Assembly: GCA_004802705.1 (NCBI GenBank)
Contig: SGPL01000035.1
Span: forward strand, 49,062 to 113,061
From: Bondarzewia mesenterica
Lineage: Eukaryota; Basidiomycota; Agaricomycetes; Russulales; Bondarzewiaceae
DNA: 64,000 nucleotides
Reading direction: 5' to 3'
Of the stretch, positions 8,496-20,355 are shown one piece after another (the stretch's first letter is position 1; the number at the start of each line of letters is the position of its first letter). A model generated the notes under the pieces. That model did not search any database. It was not told where the DNA came from and was given only the letters and a program-made list of their open reading frames with translations. The position numbers and the translations under genes were made by a program.

Positions 8496-9619
8496 CTCTC
8501 TGTCCACGGAACCACTCGCACTTTTTCTGGTTACTCTTTAACATTCTCTGGCCAGAAATATGCGAAAGATCCGGGTGTCTTGAACAGTAACGTGAGACAC
8601 CGAGAATACCATTCTTTTCGTATCAAATCCTAATCGCTTATTTCATCTTCATTGCAGTCAATTGCTGAAATGTAGGCGAAAGCCTGAGTATGGTTTTTTC
8701 ATGATGTTGCCTCCATAGAGGTGTCTCGAAGAGTACTTGAGACGAAATTCTCGAGGAGCATGCGATAGCTGCCGTCGAGGCTAACATAGATCTGCGTGCG
8801 GTATCGCGATTCAAATTGAATTCATTCCGTCCTACACACGCCAATAACTAGGTTTGACAATAACCTCGATATATGCGAGGCTCTCATCGCGTTTTGTTGA
8901 AGCACAGGTGCGCACGGCACCGGTCGTAAAGATCGCCAACCCTATGGCTCATCTTTCTCATTACATAACTCCTGCAACTTTTCTTTCTTTTTCTGCATCA
9001 TACTAGCCGCTGAGCTATAGTATCTCTCTCGAGGGATACAACCGACAACTCTGTCTTACCTGCGTGTGCCCACAAATGCGCCTGAAAATGACGGCAGCGT
9101 GCACTCATGCGCTCTGACAGTGCTCTGACAGAGATTTATCTCAGTCGCAAGGGATCTGGACCAGCCCTCAATCTTTCTCCGTTCACGACCGTTCTATGCG
9201 CACACCGGCGGCGTTTGCAGTATAGATCTATTAATAATTCTCCACACCTTCTCTCATACTTTGACGTTTCAAATACGATCAAGCTCAGGGTTTCACAGTC
9301 GACTCGTGACTGAGTATCGGTTTGTGCAGACGTTGGCGTCTTGAACCTTGTCAGGTTTACATACGAGAACTATTGACGATGTAGGTTTTGCATTTTCCTT
9401 ATCTAAGTTATCTTTCATCCCCAGTGATAAGGGGCGGACAGACTTGGAGAATGGATGGACATATCTTACATCGTTGCTCATGCGGCGAAGGTCTTGGGAC
9501 CAAGCACCTCATGTACAGAACTTCGGCCGCGGCAGACATCGGCGGATATGTATGGTTTTGGTCAATATAAGAACAGTTTCAAGGTGCGTTTATCCCCGTC
9601 CAAGTCTTACTCTATTTCT
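8496..9619. other. Intergenic, upstream region of amidase gene
   Basis: No coding sequence is supported. The last 100 bp hold the likely amidase promoter. Nothing else recognisable. Confidence 0.5.
9566..9571 (+). promoter_or_regulatory. TATA-like box upstream of amidase
   Basis: TATAAG lies 54 bp before the proposed ATG at 9620. The spacing is plausible for a fungal core promoter with a short leader. Position and motif are the only evidence. Confidence 0.35.
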
Positions 9620-12352
9620 ATGGCTTTGCGGACCACAGTCGTAGTGATCCTCCTATGCATTGTTTTGTCGTGCGCGTGGGCACCCGTTACAGTTTCGCGG
9701 ACTCTGATTATTGGCGACAATGCCTTTTATCTTCCTGACGAGCCTGTGTTCACCCTATCCGGGTTGGCGGCAGTAACGGGAGAGATCCTGCCCTTCACGG
9801 TCTTTGCTTCTAATGGCTCGGAATTTACTGGAACCGATTTATCCAAGAAGATCTCCAGCTGGAAAAGCTTAGACGATGTTTTTGATGACAATTTCTTGCA
9901 AGGTACGCCAACGTGAAATTTGATCGTTTGCCCGTCTGACTCTCGGTTTCGTATAGCTGCCCTTTTCAAGGCCTCCCCCGGGCTAATTTCAGTTGAAATT
10001 ACTACATCAGCCGTGGAGTTTCTCCAAACGAAAGGAACTCAAAGGTTGATGCTATCGGATAATGTAGTGCCAAAGACGCCGCTACATCAGTTCACGGTTA
10101 TACATCTGGGCGCCATCAATGTATGACCTCGAAATACTTGAATAATGCGACTTTAGCCTGTTGATGCTATAATGAAACAGCTCCCTCCCGGTCCATATGT
10201 CGTAGCACCCGATGCTTTGGGAACACCTGCCGTCTACAAGCCATTGCGCCTCCATTTTGATGATTCCCAGGTCAGAATTTTGCCTTGACCGATTATGTGA
10301 TTTGAAGTCTTCTCTCACCTGAACCACGTAGAGTTTTTTCAAGTCCGTGACAGCCCGATCTAATGGTTCATTTGCAGTGGTGTCCGCATCTCTCGATACT
10401 GATTCATCCCCTTACATCGGAGTCCCTTCCAGGATATACGCTCTTGAGCAGGACAAGTCAGATTTTCCGCTGGCGGGTGTCAGGGTGAGCGTGAAAGATA
10501 TCTACTTTTGTGAGTCGATAGTCATTGTTCATGCGTTCTGCTCACTCTCACTATATTACGGCAGTGAAGGGAATCCGCGCGAGTGCCGGCAACAGACATT
10601 TCTATGCACTGTATCCACCACGAAATGCGACCGGTCCTGCAGTGAGACGACTTATGAACGCCGGCGCAGACATAGTTGGAACTACTAAAACAGTGCAGTT
10701 CGCCAACGGAGATCGTGCCACAGCGGTCAGTCACGTTCTTATTTCCTGTTGCCTCAGGCAACTGACAATTTATAGGATTGGGTCGATTACCACGCGTCTT
10801 TCGTTCCACGCGGTGATGGCAATCGCGAGCCTTCAGGGTCCTCAACGGGAGCGGGTTCTGGTATCGCGTCATTGGACTTCATAGATGTAGCCATTGGTAC
10901 TGGTGTGTCCATATGCTATTATCGATCTATATTGCTTAATTCGAAGTTTTTTACCGACAGACACTGGAGGGAGTATTCGTGGTCCATCAGGTGTCAACGG
11001 TCTGTATGGCTTACGACCAAGCGTGGGTGCGATCAGCCTCGAGGAAGTTCTTCCTCTCAACGTGAGTATAGTTTCCGTGAGGGAAGGATGTTTGATCGCG
11101 GCTCATTCCATCAAAAGGACGTTCTGGACACCGGAGGTTTCGTTCGTACTCGGTATCCGTGCTTGCGCCAATCTAAATATTCATCATCAGAATGACACAG
11201 ATTGCACGAGATCCCAAGCTCTTTTCTGCGTTCGGGAAAGCTTGGTACGAAGGATCATTCAAGTCTTTCCCGTCTTTCCCCAAAAAGATCCTGCTCTCGG
11301 ACGATTTCCAGAGCGTTCACGGCGCAGCGGCTGCCGTGTACTCAGGATTTTTTGACAAACTGCAGACCTTCCTCGGCGTGCAGGCGGCAAACTTCAGCAT
11401 CTCTGCTCATTGGAATGCGACGTCCGAGACTGGAGTCCCCATCTCCCAGTGGTTAAATACGGTATCGTTGCCGTCACACTCTCACATTGAAGTGGTCACG
11501 CTGAGATGCAATGTTCAATCATAGACCTACCCGACCATGGTCGCATACCACCAGTGGACGGTCGTGGGAAAACAATTCTTCGCGGACTATGCAGCCGCCA
11601 ATGGCGGGCGGAATCCTCATATTAATCCAGCAGTGCTGGCTCGTTGGAGGTAGAATGCGTTGTGGTGACGTTTTCTGATACTCACTAAGTTAACATCAGG
11701 TATGGAGAAGAACAAGGCGCTGAAGGTTACGCCATAGCACTCGAGCAAAGATCGGCGTTCGAGAATTGGACCTTAAATAACTTCGTGAGTCGCTCTCACC
11801 AAACAAGCGCATTTTGTTAACTCGCGTGCAATTCTGCAGCTGCTCGAGGATTCCGAGACCTGTTCGGATAGTCTTTACTTCTATCCGTGAGTCTCAGCGA
11901 ACGGTCAGGTTGTTTATACTGGATTGTACCGCTCATAGAGGTTGCCAGTCAAAATGCCGGATCGTACACCAGCAGAGAAATCTATTACCCTAGCGTGTGC
12001 GTGGAGACAAATTTGACTAAATTCTCTCCGTACGAGGATTGATCGATGTTCTCCAGGGCTTCACCACCATTCGGCTTTAGCAGCGGTCGCATTGCTGTGC
12101 ACGCTCGTTCACCCGACATGGTTATGCCCAGTACGTCTGCAATACGCGCACGACAGACGACATCGCCCTTACTTTGCATCAGTTGGCCAAGTTCCTTTCA
12201 ACTCCACGATATCGGGCATTGTGGAGCAGCTCCCGGTGACCGTCAGTATCGTCGCCAGACGGGGGTGTGACTTCATGTTGCTCGACTTGCTAGAGGCACT
12301 GGCAGATGCAGGCATTGTGCAGACCGTTAAGACTGGCAGAACTGCGTTCTGA
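9620..12352 (+). CDS. Secreted amidase-signature family hydrolase
   Basis: Exons: 9620-9902, 9957-10120, 10181-10270, 10332-10509, 10565-10725, 10776-10902, 10961-11061, 11118-11141, 11201-11461, 11525-11649, 11700-11784, 11840-11886, 11949-11996, 12057-12130, 12183-12352; joined they encode 645 residues without a stop. The amidase signature is complete: catalytic Lys in VRVSVKDIY, cis-Ser in GSSTGAGSG and nucleophilic Ser in TGGSIRGP. The C-terminus [16 protein letters not shown]-like and VKTGRTAF fits fungal members. The family cleaves C-N bonds of amides; the substrate here is unknown. The N-terminus is a hydrophobic signal peptide (about 25 residues), and an extra domain of about 190 residues precedes the catalytic part, so an extracellular or secretory-pathway enzyme is inferred. 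Fifteen exons, one of only 24 nt, is many for its size. One donor (11142) reads GTTCGT. Confidence 0.85.
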
Positions 12353-12661
12353 TGTCCCCGAACCAGCGCCCGAGGTCACAGGTGGTAACAATAACATGGC
12401 TATAAGCATCCAATCCTACTTCTTGTCATTTAACAATACACTTCGGAGGACCATGCTCCGTGCCATCGTACAACATAGCATGAACCCAGCGAGCTGAGCT
12501 ACAGACAGCGCCATCCCATCAAGGGCAGGAAAATGAAAAAGGACAAGAAAAGAGATGGAATAAAAAGGATTAAAAGGATCGAATGTGGCAGATCAATGCC
12601 TATGCCTCGAGCACAAATCAATTGAACATCAGTTATCAAAAATATCAGGGGAGGCTGGAGC
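12353..12661. other. Convergent 3' intergenic region
   Basis: Short spacer between the converging amidase and CBM19-like genes. It would contain both 3' ends. No separate feature seen. Confidence 0.5.
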
Positions 12662-14361
12662 TCAGTTTCCGGTGACACCACCCGTCGCGCCGGTCGCAGC
12701 GATGCGGGTAGCAGCATCGACCTTCGTCGTGCAGGTGATGCTAGTACCAGCCTTGTTGACAAGGGGCAGTGCGGCGCAAGTGAGGCCTCCGCTGCACTGC
12801 GTCTGAACAAACTTGCCACCGACGCACTGGGCAAACGCGCTGCCTATGCAAGCTTGGTCGCCATCTAGATAGCAACAAGTTAGAATTGTGGCGGCGAAAA
12901 ATTGGAAGGGAAACGTACCGGTGCAAGACGAATCCGCAGTAAGCGACTGAAACTTCTTGTTCAGGGTCTGAGCATCTTTGCCATTCTGAAGCTTGAAATC
13001 AGAGCTGGAACTGGCTGAGCCAGAAGAGGCAGCCAGAGTGGACGCGGATGACACGGCAGAGGATGTGGCAGATGAGGACCCTGCGCCGGAGGAAGAATCA
13101 TTGCCGGTGACGCCACCGGTCGCGCCAGTGGCGGCAATGCGGGTAGCGGCGTCCGCCTGGGTAGTGCAAGTAATACTGGTGCCGGCCTTGTTGACGAGGG
13201 GAAGGGCAGCACAGGTGAGCCCACTGCCGCAGGGGGTCTCAACAAAGGAACCGCCGACGCATTGGGCGAATGCGGTACCGATGCATGCCTGGTCGCCATC
13301 TGAGAACATAAAAGTCATGAAAATTCATCGTACAATCAAGGCAACGATCACGAACCAGTGCAGGTCGAGTTGGCGTCAAGAGTCTGGAACTTCTTGTTCA
13401 AAGCCTGCGCATCCTTGCCGTTCTGGAGCTTAAAATTGGAGCTGGAGCTTGACGAAGCGGTGGCAGTGGCAGATACAGCAGATGATGCAGTAGTTGCAAT
13501 TGCGGCGACAACAGCGGAAGACGAAGATCCCGAGGCGGCAGATGCGGCGCTGACACTGGATGGGGTACCGGAGGTAGTATTGCTACTGCTGTTGCCAGAG
13601 CTCGATGAGGACGCGCCAGATGATGAAACCTGGTCGACAAGTTGGGTGCCGTCGGCGATGGGGCCACCTGGGTGGGCGGGGCAAGAACCAGCGGGATTGA
13701 GAGCTGCACTCATGCCAAAAGGTATAGTTCCCGTGCCTCCGACTGCGATGCCACCGACGAAGGTCTTGGGGTCGGCGCCCTGGAACTGGCACTGAAAGAG
13801 CCCGTTCAGTTCAGAGTTCTTCGGAGCCGTCTGGCAATATGGGACACTCTGCGAAGTCGGCTGCGCAACATGAAAGGGTTAGCAAAGGAGGTCAAGAGGA
13901 CGCGATGGAGGACAAACAGTGTTGCGCGGCTGCTGCGCAAAAATTTGGGCAAACTTAATCATGTTGGCGTCATTGTTGAGCTGCTTTGCAAGATCCACCA
14001 TCTTGTCTGCGTTGTCTTGCTGCTCGCATGGCCTGGAGAAATGTATTAAGTTCTGAAGATAAGAGAGGCAAGCGAGGGCATCATACCCAGCAGCTGCAAG
14101 GAGGGTTCCAAATGCATTGACGGCAATCGGATTACATTGTTGTCCTCCGCCTGCGGCATCCTGTTGATGAGAGTGGCCCAATTTAGTACTGCGAACATGA
14201 GAGTTGAAGATTAAATAAAGAGTACGCACGCACGCAGCCTCCCATTTCGTGGTAGAATCGGATATTACTTGGGCAATGCGCTTGGTGAGCGGGTAAGGCG
14301 CAGCTTGCACGGAGGCGGAAACAATGGAGAGCGTAACAAAGAGAACGGAAAAGTGGACCAT
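12662..14361 (-). CDS. Secreted protein with two CBM19-like chitin-binding modules
   Basis: Six exons on the minus strand: 14361-14230, 14160-14087, 14032-13918, 13860-13356, 13299-12919, 12864-12662; 469 residues. A signal peptide (MVHFSVLFVTLSIVSASVQA) is followed by a conserved N-terminal domain with paired Cys (KWEAAC, QQCNP, PCEQQD), a Cys-containing region, then two similar modules. Each module begins with a Ser/Ala-rich linker, then FKLQNGKDA(Q/T), CTDGDQACIG, FAQCVGG, LTCAALPLVNKAGTSI and ATRIAATGATGGVTGN. This pattern resembles proteins annotated as carbohydrate-binding family 19, a chitin-binding family; binding to the cell wall is inferred. The Ser-rich linkers are probably O-glycosylated. 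In both modules an intron (56 and 54 bp) falls at the same place and phase, between Thr and Asp of CTDGDQ. Confidence 0.8.
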
Positions 14362-15479
14362 GATGAAGTTTTCGGTTGATGAAGATACGGAAAGAAATGG
14401 CAGGGATCGTCAACGTAGACAGCGGCTTAGAGAGTGAAAGCTGTGAGAAAAGCGAGCGCAGCTCAGCAGAAACAGTGAAAAAAAGAGAGAAGGGGGGGAG
14501 AGAAAAAGGACGTTGGGAGACGGGAAATGTGAGGGAAAGAAGGGAAATGGGACCAAGGAAATTTATATACGAGGGCCATTGGTGTTTAGCCGGAGGGGGG
14601 CCAGATAGTAGGCCCGAGAACAAGGGTTTACCCAGATAGACCCCAGATCTGCAATGCTCTCAGGGAGTCTCAGGGCCACTCAAAAGGCCTCGTGTGTCAC
14701 AAACGTGTCACAAACGGCACAGAAGAAAAGAGCACATCGGCGACGACGGGCGTATGGCTGCGTATGGCCAATTGTGTTCCCAAATGTTTGTGCCAAGGGC
14801 TCCTGACTGCTCGGCAACCGTGTCGGCTACGCCGATGGACGCTGTCAACAGTTACCATTCGTCTGACAAAGCGATGCTTGGACTCTGCCGCGTTTTTGAA
14901 CATACAAAAGACTTGACTCACCGACTGAGCGTGACTCGGAACTCTCTTTGTGGCTCAGGCCATAATTATTGGGCGGAATCATTTCGGACGGTTGGCCTAC
15001 CTTGTGCGATGGAAAATAACGACAGACAACTTACACCTTCGGAATCCTCTCGGTAGGGTTGCATACCAGCGCACTTCCTGATCATACATTCTTGTAAGTT
15101 ATGTATGTAACTAGGAAATCATCAATTTGACACCCTGCAAGCTTCTTGCATAGGACAGCTAGGACAGCACTGCCCAACGATTCTTTGTTCTATTCTGTCA
15201 AAGCTGGTGGCACCTGATGGATGAACTCAACAAAAAAAATCTCTTTCTAGCAACACCTTCGGTAGGAAATGGGTGTTGGCAAGGCATTGGTATAACAATT
15301 GATAGACGGTGTAGATGTCGGCAAAATCGAGGCGTCTACTGGTGGTACAAGCAAGTAAAACGTACAGCGTCACATACCGTGTTGATGCGAGAAGGTTCAA
15401 GAAACATCAGGCAATCCCCATTCGTAGATACAGTACGTGTCGCAACGCTCATGCACAGATGAGGTTATGAATCACAGCC
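14362..15479. other. Intergenic, no gene seen
   Basis: Contains the promoter of the CBM19-like gene at its left edge. Reading frames of up to 120 codons here lack any recognisable feature and overlap on both strands. Confidence 0.5.
14561..14568 (-). promoter_or_regulatory. TATA-like box of the CBM19-like gene
   Basis: On the minus strand TATATAAAT lies about 200 bp upstream of the ATG at 14361, in an otherwise purine-rich leader. Motif and position only. Confidence 0.35.
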
Positions 15480-16953
15480 TCAACAATCAAGCCTGAACCA
15501 AAGCGGAATCATCTTCCACATCCGCTCTCTCTCTCTCGCAGCCCATATCTCCAGCCCACGGGCACACGCTCGACACTCCGACAACTCAGCGCTCTTGAGT
15601 GTCCCGAGCTCCTCCGCGACGTATAACGGATCGGAGCATCCGCGCTCGCGATCGCATATATAGTGCTGCGTCGCGAGGGCCACGAGCTCCGAAAAATCGC
15701 GGCGACACGCGCCAGGGGACGCGCACGCACCGCTGAAATTCGTGGAGGGAGTAATGGAAGAAGAGGAAGATGCGTGGGAAGAGCGTGAAAGGGAGGGTTT
15801 ACGCGAGTGCAGGTGTGGACCTCGACTCATGCCATTGATCACAGCACTCACAGTTTGCGAAGCCGCTTCCTTCCCGAGAGCGAGTCTTTGGAGATCGTTC
15901 GCTTCGAGCGTAGGGGAATGCGCGGGTGTTGGATGGAGGCGAGGGGCAGGGGTCGCATGGGGAGATGTTAAGGTTGGGGAGAAGGGTCGGAACCGCGAGG
16001 TGTCGTCCTCAGGCGATTCAAAGATTTGAGAGAAGGTGTACCGGGAGAGGTCGTAGAATGCAGATGGGAGCAGTGTGGAAGAATTGACCTGCCGCGCGAG
16101 ATTGATCACGGCCTGGGCGTAATCAGAATATCATGATCACAGTGAGAAGGGGTAGGTATCATGATGATGGTGCTGCTGGCGAGGCGAGTAAGACGGGGAC
16201 TCACGATTGGTGAGGGATAAAGATGCAGACACCCCGGTGTGTGCTCGAGCTCGTAGGCTCGCGCCTTGTCCTCGCGGGCATCCCAGCCTTTGAGAGTTGT
16301 GGGCCAAGCTATACTGAGATGCGCAATAGCCTTAGCTCGCAAGGTGTCTATCATGTACTTAGTCGACAATCGCAAAATCCCGGCAACGATGCGAAAGTCA
16401 TCACAGTCATTGGAACCAAACGTCCTGACACGATACATCAGAAAGCTGAGATTGGACCAACAGACCAAGATCAGGGAAGTACGCACGGGCCGTCATATAG
16501 GGCTGTGAGCAGATTAGCAATATCCTCTGCACTATCGTGCATCTTAACCACAGGACAGCTTTCGTACATATCGTCAGCCAGGACGGCATGTCCATCGCGC
16601 GATAATCCCGGCAAGGTCTGCGGCCGTGGTAGGGAAAACATATCACGGAAGATAACAGAATGCCGGGATAGCTGGGACATGTGCACGCGGAAAAGCATGT
16701 TCTCCGCGTGCAGTACGACTGAACCGTCTGGAAACCAGAGGTCGGCATGGCGCGTTGGTTCTGGAGTCGGAATCGGTTGGACGGGATGCAGTACTGAGGT
16801 CACAGCGGGAGAAGGATACATGGTGGTAGGGTCAGGAGAAGCCGGGGGGACCCTGAGCATTATCTGAAGAGAATTAAGAGAAGAAGAAAAAACTACAAGT
16901 AAATGTCCAATAATACGTACCACAGAAGGTAGTCTCATACCAAGACCCCACAA
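15480..16953 (-). CDS. BTB/POZ domain protein
   Basis: Exons on the minus strand: 16953-16921, 16863-16487, 16445-16205, 16112-15480; 427 residues. The N-terminal half has a BTB/POZ fold signature: a substrate line DGSVVLHAENMLFRVHMSQL, a hydrophobic PVVKMHDSAEDI and, after an intron, FRIVAGILRLSTKYMIDTLR, typical of the large lineage-expanded BTB family in mushroom-forming fungi. BTB domains mediate dimerisation or act as cullin-3 adaptors; the partner is unknown. The C-terminal half is Ser/Pro-rich and then Cys-containing, ending in a Trp/Arg-rich tail. The second intron is only 41 bp. Exon 1 is 11 codons; an ATG inside exon 2 (MLRVPPAS) is an alternative start. Divergent from dihydroorotate dehydrogenase with 264 bp between start codons. 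Confidence 0.8.
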
Positions 16954-17000
16954 GTGAAGGCGCGTTACGAGAGGGTTTGGTCCGGACCTACCACAGAAGG

Positions 17001-17058
17001 TCAGACAGGAGGATCCTGAGGCACGAAGGTTGACGAGTGGCTACTCTGCCCCCGGGAG
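17001..17058 (+). repeat. Dispersed 58-bp repeat, copy 1
   Basis: Matches 45874-45931 in the same orientation with about four mismatches, starting TCAGACAGGAGGATCCTGAG. It lies in the shared promoter region of the BTB and dihydroorotate dehydrogenase genes. A 13-bp direct repeat TACCACAGAAGGT also occurs at 16918-16930 and about 16989-17001. Origin unknown. Confidence 0.7.
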
Positions 17059-17217
17059 AGTACACAGAAAGCCGTACAAAGACAGGAGGCTACAGGAGGT
17101 TGCCGGTCAAACCCAAAAAGGAATTACATATTGAATCCGTTTCGTGAAACGCGTCCTGTTGCAACAAATCAAAGTCAGGTATTCTATCTGCTTGCCAGCC
17201 ACTGTGGTCAGCCGCTC

Positions 17218-18989
17218 ATGGCAAGCCTTCGCTTCGCATCCAAACCATTCAGCCCTTTTTTATCGCGTTCGATATCGACTTATGCACAGGCACAGTCTTC
17301 TCGAGTCAAGACCGCGACCTATGCGACTGTTCTAGCAGTGTCGACCGGCCTCTTCGCCGTTTACTACTTTGACTCGCGCTCGGCCTTGCATCGTTATTTT
17401 CTGACACCTGCAATTCGCTACGGACTGGATGCGGAGACGGGTCATCGTCTTGCTGTTCGTGTATTGGGATCCGGTCTCGGTCCACGAGATAATGTGTCGG
17501 ACGACGAGCGGTTGAAGGCAGAAGTAAGTGCTGACAGCGCGAAGTGAAGTGCAGGCGATCTGACGACGGTACTTAAGCTATGGGGAGCAGAATTGTCAAA
17601 TCCAGTTGGTCTGGCGGCAGGGTTCGACAAGGATGGAGAAGCTATTGATGGTGTGCCTTCTCGCGTTCCAAAGGTTCTTGAAATTAACTGTATAGTGAAG
17701 GTCTATTCGACCTTGGTTTCAGCTGGGTAGAAATTGGTAGTGTGACACCAAAACCTCAGGTAAATTGCTATGTTCGCTTTGCCCGCTTTTGTGGTAGCAT
17801 TTTGGTGAGTCGATCTCTAACCCACCTTCCTAGCCCGGAAATCCCCGTCCTCGCGTATTTCGCCTACCAGAAGATTCGGCCCTCATAAATCGCTACGGCT
17901 TTCCATCCCAAGGCCATGCTTTGGTCCTCGCGCGACTACGCGCACGCATTCCAAACTTCTCATCCCCAGATGCCGAAAATCTACCTGCGTCTCTACACTC
18001 ATCCAAACTCCTCGCTGTAAACCTCGGTAAAAACAAAACCAGCGCGATGGATGCTCCGGATGATTATGTCGCGGGCGTACGAACGTTTGCGCCATATGCG
18101 GATGTAGTTGTTGTGAACGTGTCGAGTCCCAATACACCTGGGCTCAGGTTTGTGCTGACATATGTGTCTGCCTACACATGTATCGACTGACTGTGATACA
18201 TGACTCACACGTAGATCATTGCAGAAACGCGAACTACTCGAGAATCTACTTAAGAGCGTCGTGCAGGCTCGCGACGAGACAGCTAGTACCCGGTCTACAA
18301 AGCCAAGACTCGTGCTCAAAATTGCTCCGGATCTCAGCACTGCTGAGATTCAAGATATTGCAGACGCCGTCATGTCCAGCGGCGGTATTGACGGTGTCAT
18401 CGTGAGCAATACTACTGTCCAACGACCCGCATCGCTTGTTAACCGTCCGTGTTTACTCACTGTTACTCGAGCAATTTAATCTGATAGTATCTTCGCAGCC
18501 AACAGAGGAGAGGCTGGTGGTCTTTCCGGCACACCGCTGAAATCAGCATCTCTTTCTACGCTCAGAACCCTTCGCGCTCTTCTGCCGTCTTCAGTTCCTT
18601 TGATAGGGTGCGGAGGCATTTCCTCCGGCGCTGACGCTCTAGCTTTTGCTCGTGCCGGTGCATCGTTCGTGCAGATCTATACCTCATTTGGTTATGATGG
18701 AGCAGGTGCACCTCGACGAATCAAAGATGAAATCGCGCAGCAACTGGAGAAGGAAGGAACGACTTGGGTGGAGGTCGTGCGGAAAGCTGTGGCGGACCTC
18801 AGTCTGAAAGATGTGCCAGCGCCCGAAGAGTCTGAGAAGGTTACTGGAGTGGGTCTGTTGATCAAGCAGGCCGAAGAGTTAAAAGGCTTATTAGACAGTC
18901 TGGGTGAGAGAATGGCAGCAGGCGCAGATAGCGTAGAGGTTGATCTAGCTGAGAGGGCAGTGGCTGCTAGTACACCTGCAATCATGTGA
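17218..18989 (+). CDS. Dihydroorotate dehydrogenase (class 2, mitochondrial)
   Basis: Exons: 17218-17523, 17578-17650, 17701-17759, 17834-18147, 18215-18444, 18499-18989; 490 residues. The enzyme oxidises dihydroorotate to orotate in pyrimidine synthesis, passing electrons to ubiquinone. The N-terminus has a basic mitochondrial leader and then a membrane segment (about residues 36-53, [17 protein letters not shown]), as in the class 2 enzymes of the inner membrane. FMN-barrel motifs are present: [50 protein letters not shown] with the class 2 catalytic Ser, VSNTT and [20 protein letters not shown]. An in-frame TTG further upstream was not used because the leader begins well at ATG 17218. A region near the C-terminus (about 18830-18920) is longer than in bacterial homologues. 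Confidence 0.93.
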
Positions 18990-20355
18990 GATGGACCCCA
19001 ATTACATTTTTCCATCTGGACAGAAGTACAGAGGACAGTAAATAATAAGCGTGAGTGCAAAGATGTAATTACAAAGGTGGTGATAAATGTAAAAAATGTT
19101 AAAGCCTAGGAGTACAGTGCGTCCATCAATAGCATCAAGTGCAAACCTCGAGGTCAGGACAATTCATAGAAACTGCGAAGAGCGAAACTGGAGATATTAA
19201 ACAGGACGCCCTGTCACTTTTTCTGGGCAGATTATGCTCGGACCCTGCTCTTGACAAACTGCTCCATTTGATGCTACCGAGTAGGATAGCCTGCGTCACG
19301 ATATAGTGCCGGGGATGGCGAAATGCGAAGAGGGAGGTGGTGAGGTTGGTGCAGAGGTTTCCAACAGCTCGAACCCGGCTGGAAGGGTCGGTTCGCTCCG
19401 CGGAAAGCGCAGGGCATGGGTGGTGTGCTTCCAACCGAGTATGAAGCACCTCATAGAACATTGAAAAGGGCGCTTATGGAGCGTGGACAGGGCGGCGCGG
19501 CGAGGTCGAAGAAAGCTAGTAGAATCAGATATGTTGCGACATGAGTTGGATGAAGCAGATGGTCGTCGGAACGGGCTCTTACTTCGTTTGGCGAGAGATT
19601 GAGGAAAGTGGTATTAAGCGAGGAGGAAGGATACAAAACGCGATGTGACAAGCGCAGGAGTTAGGCATGGCTGGTACTTACCGTTAATGGGGAGGAGAAA
19701 TACCAGAGAGATGAAGTTAAACTAGATTGATCAGACTTGCTCTATTTATTTCGATCTTGGAGTGGCACCGTGCCTATGATATGAATGGCGCTCACAAATA
19801 GACGTTTGGCATCCCGTGGCGATCACTGGCGATCACCATTACAGACCGGAGCAAAAGGATCTGCCAGTGGGTTCCCTCTGGCTCAGCAAATAATTAAGAT
19901 TCACTGCACCTCTTCTTGTCTGCGTCTCACCTAGTAGAATACTTATCGTCAACTCATCAGTTGCAGAAGCCAACTGTTGTAGAAAGGTGGACATACGATG
20001 CACGCCCAAGCTTGAACTGGATATCATCAATAATTGAAGAGAAAAAGCGTCAAGCTATCCCAGAGTTTCGCTGGTCATGTCAAAATGCTGTCAAAGACTA
20101 TTTCGCTCAAAAAAAAGCGTAAGACTTATGTACCTTAATTTATCGACTCCGGAAACTTTACATAGATGCAAACGTGACCGTCAAACATAAAAGTAAGTTA
20201 CAGCCATCTCAATATAAATCAGAGAGGTAACTACGTAAGTTACGTGCTGCACCTTGCCCACAAGCAAGGTTCAAACTGCCAACGCTTCCCCTGGTCATCT
20301 CAACCTCACCGACGGCACATTGACCTGTAAGCTACCACTCAATCGACACACTATT
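18990..20355. other. Intergenic, one weak coding candidate
   Basis: On the minus strand an ATG at about 19668 (MPNSCACHIAF) can be joined over a good GTAAGA..TAG intron to a frame ending near 19310, giving about 100 residues with no family I recognise. I do not annotate it as a gene. The rest, including the LRR gene promoter, shows nothing clear. Confidence 0.35.

Noticed and set aside
12993..14049. Plus-strand ORFs of 135-146 codons
   Set aside because: They are antisense shadows of the Ser/Ala-rich CBM19-like gene.
18990..19720. Minus-strand gene next to dihydroorotate dehydrogenase
   Set aside because: A two-exon model of about 100 residues is possible, but the peptide has no recognisable feature and other frames are equally open.
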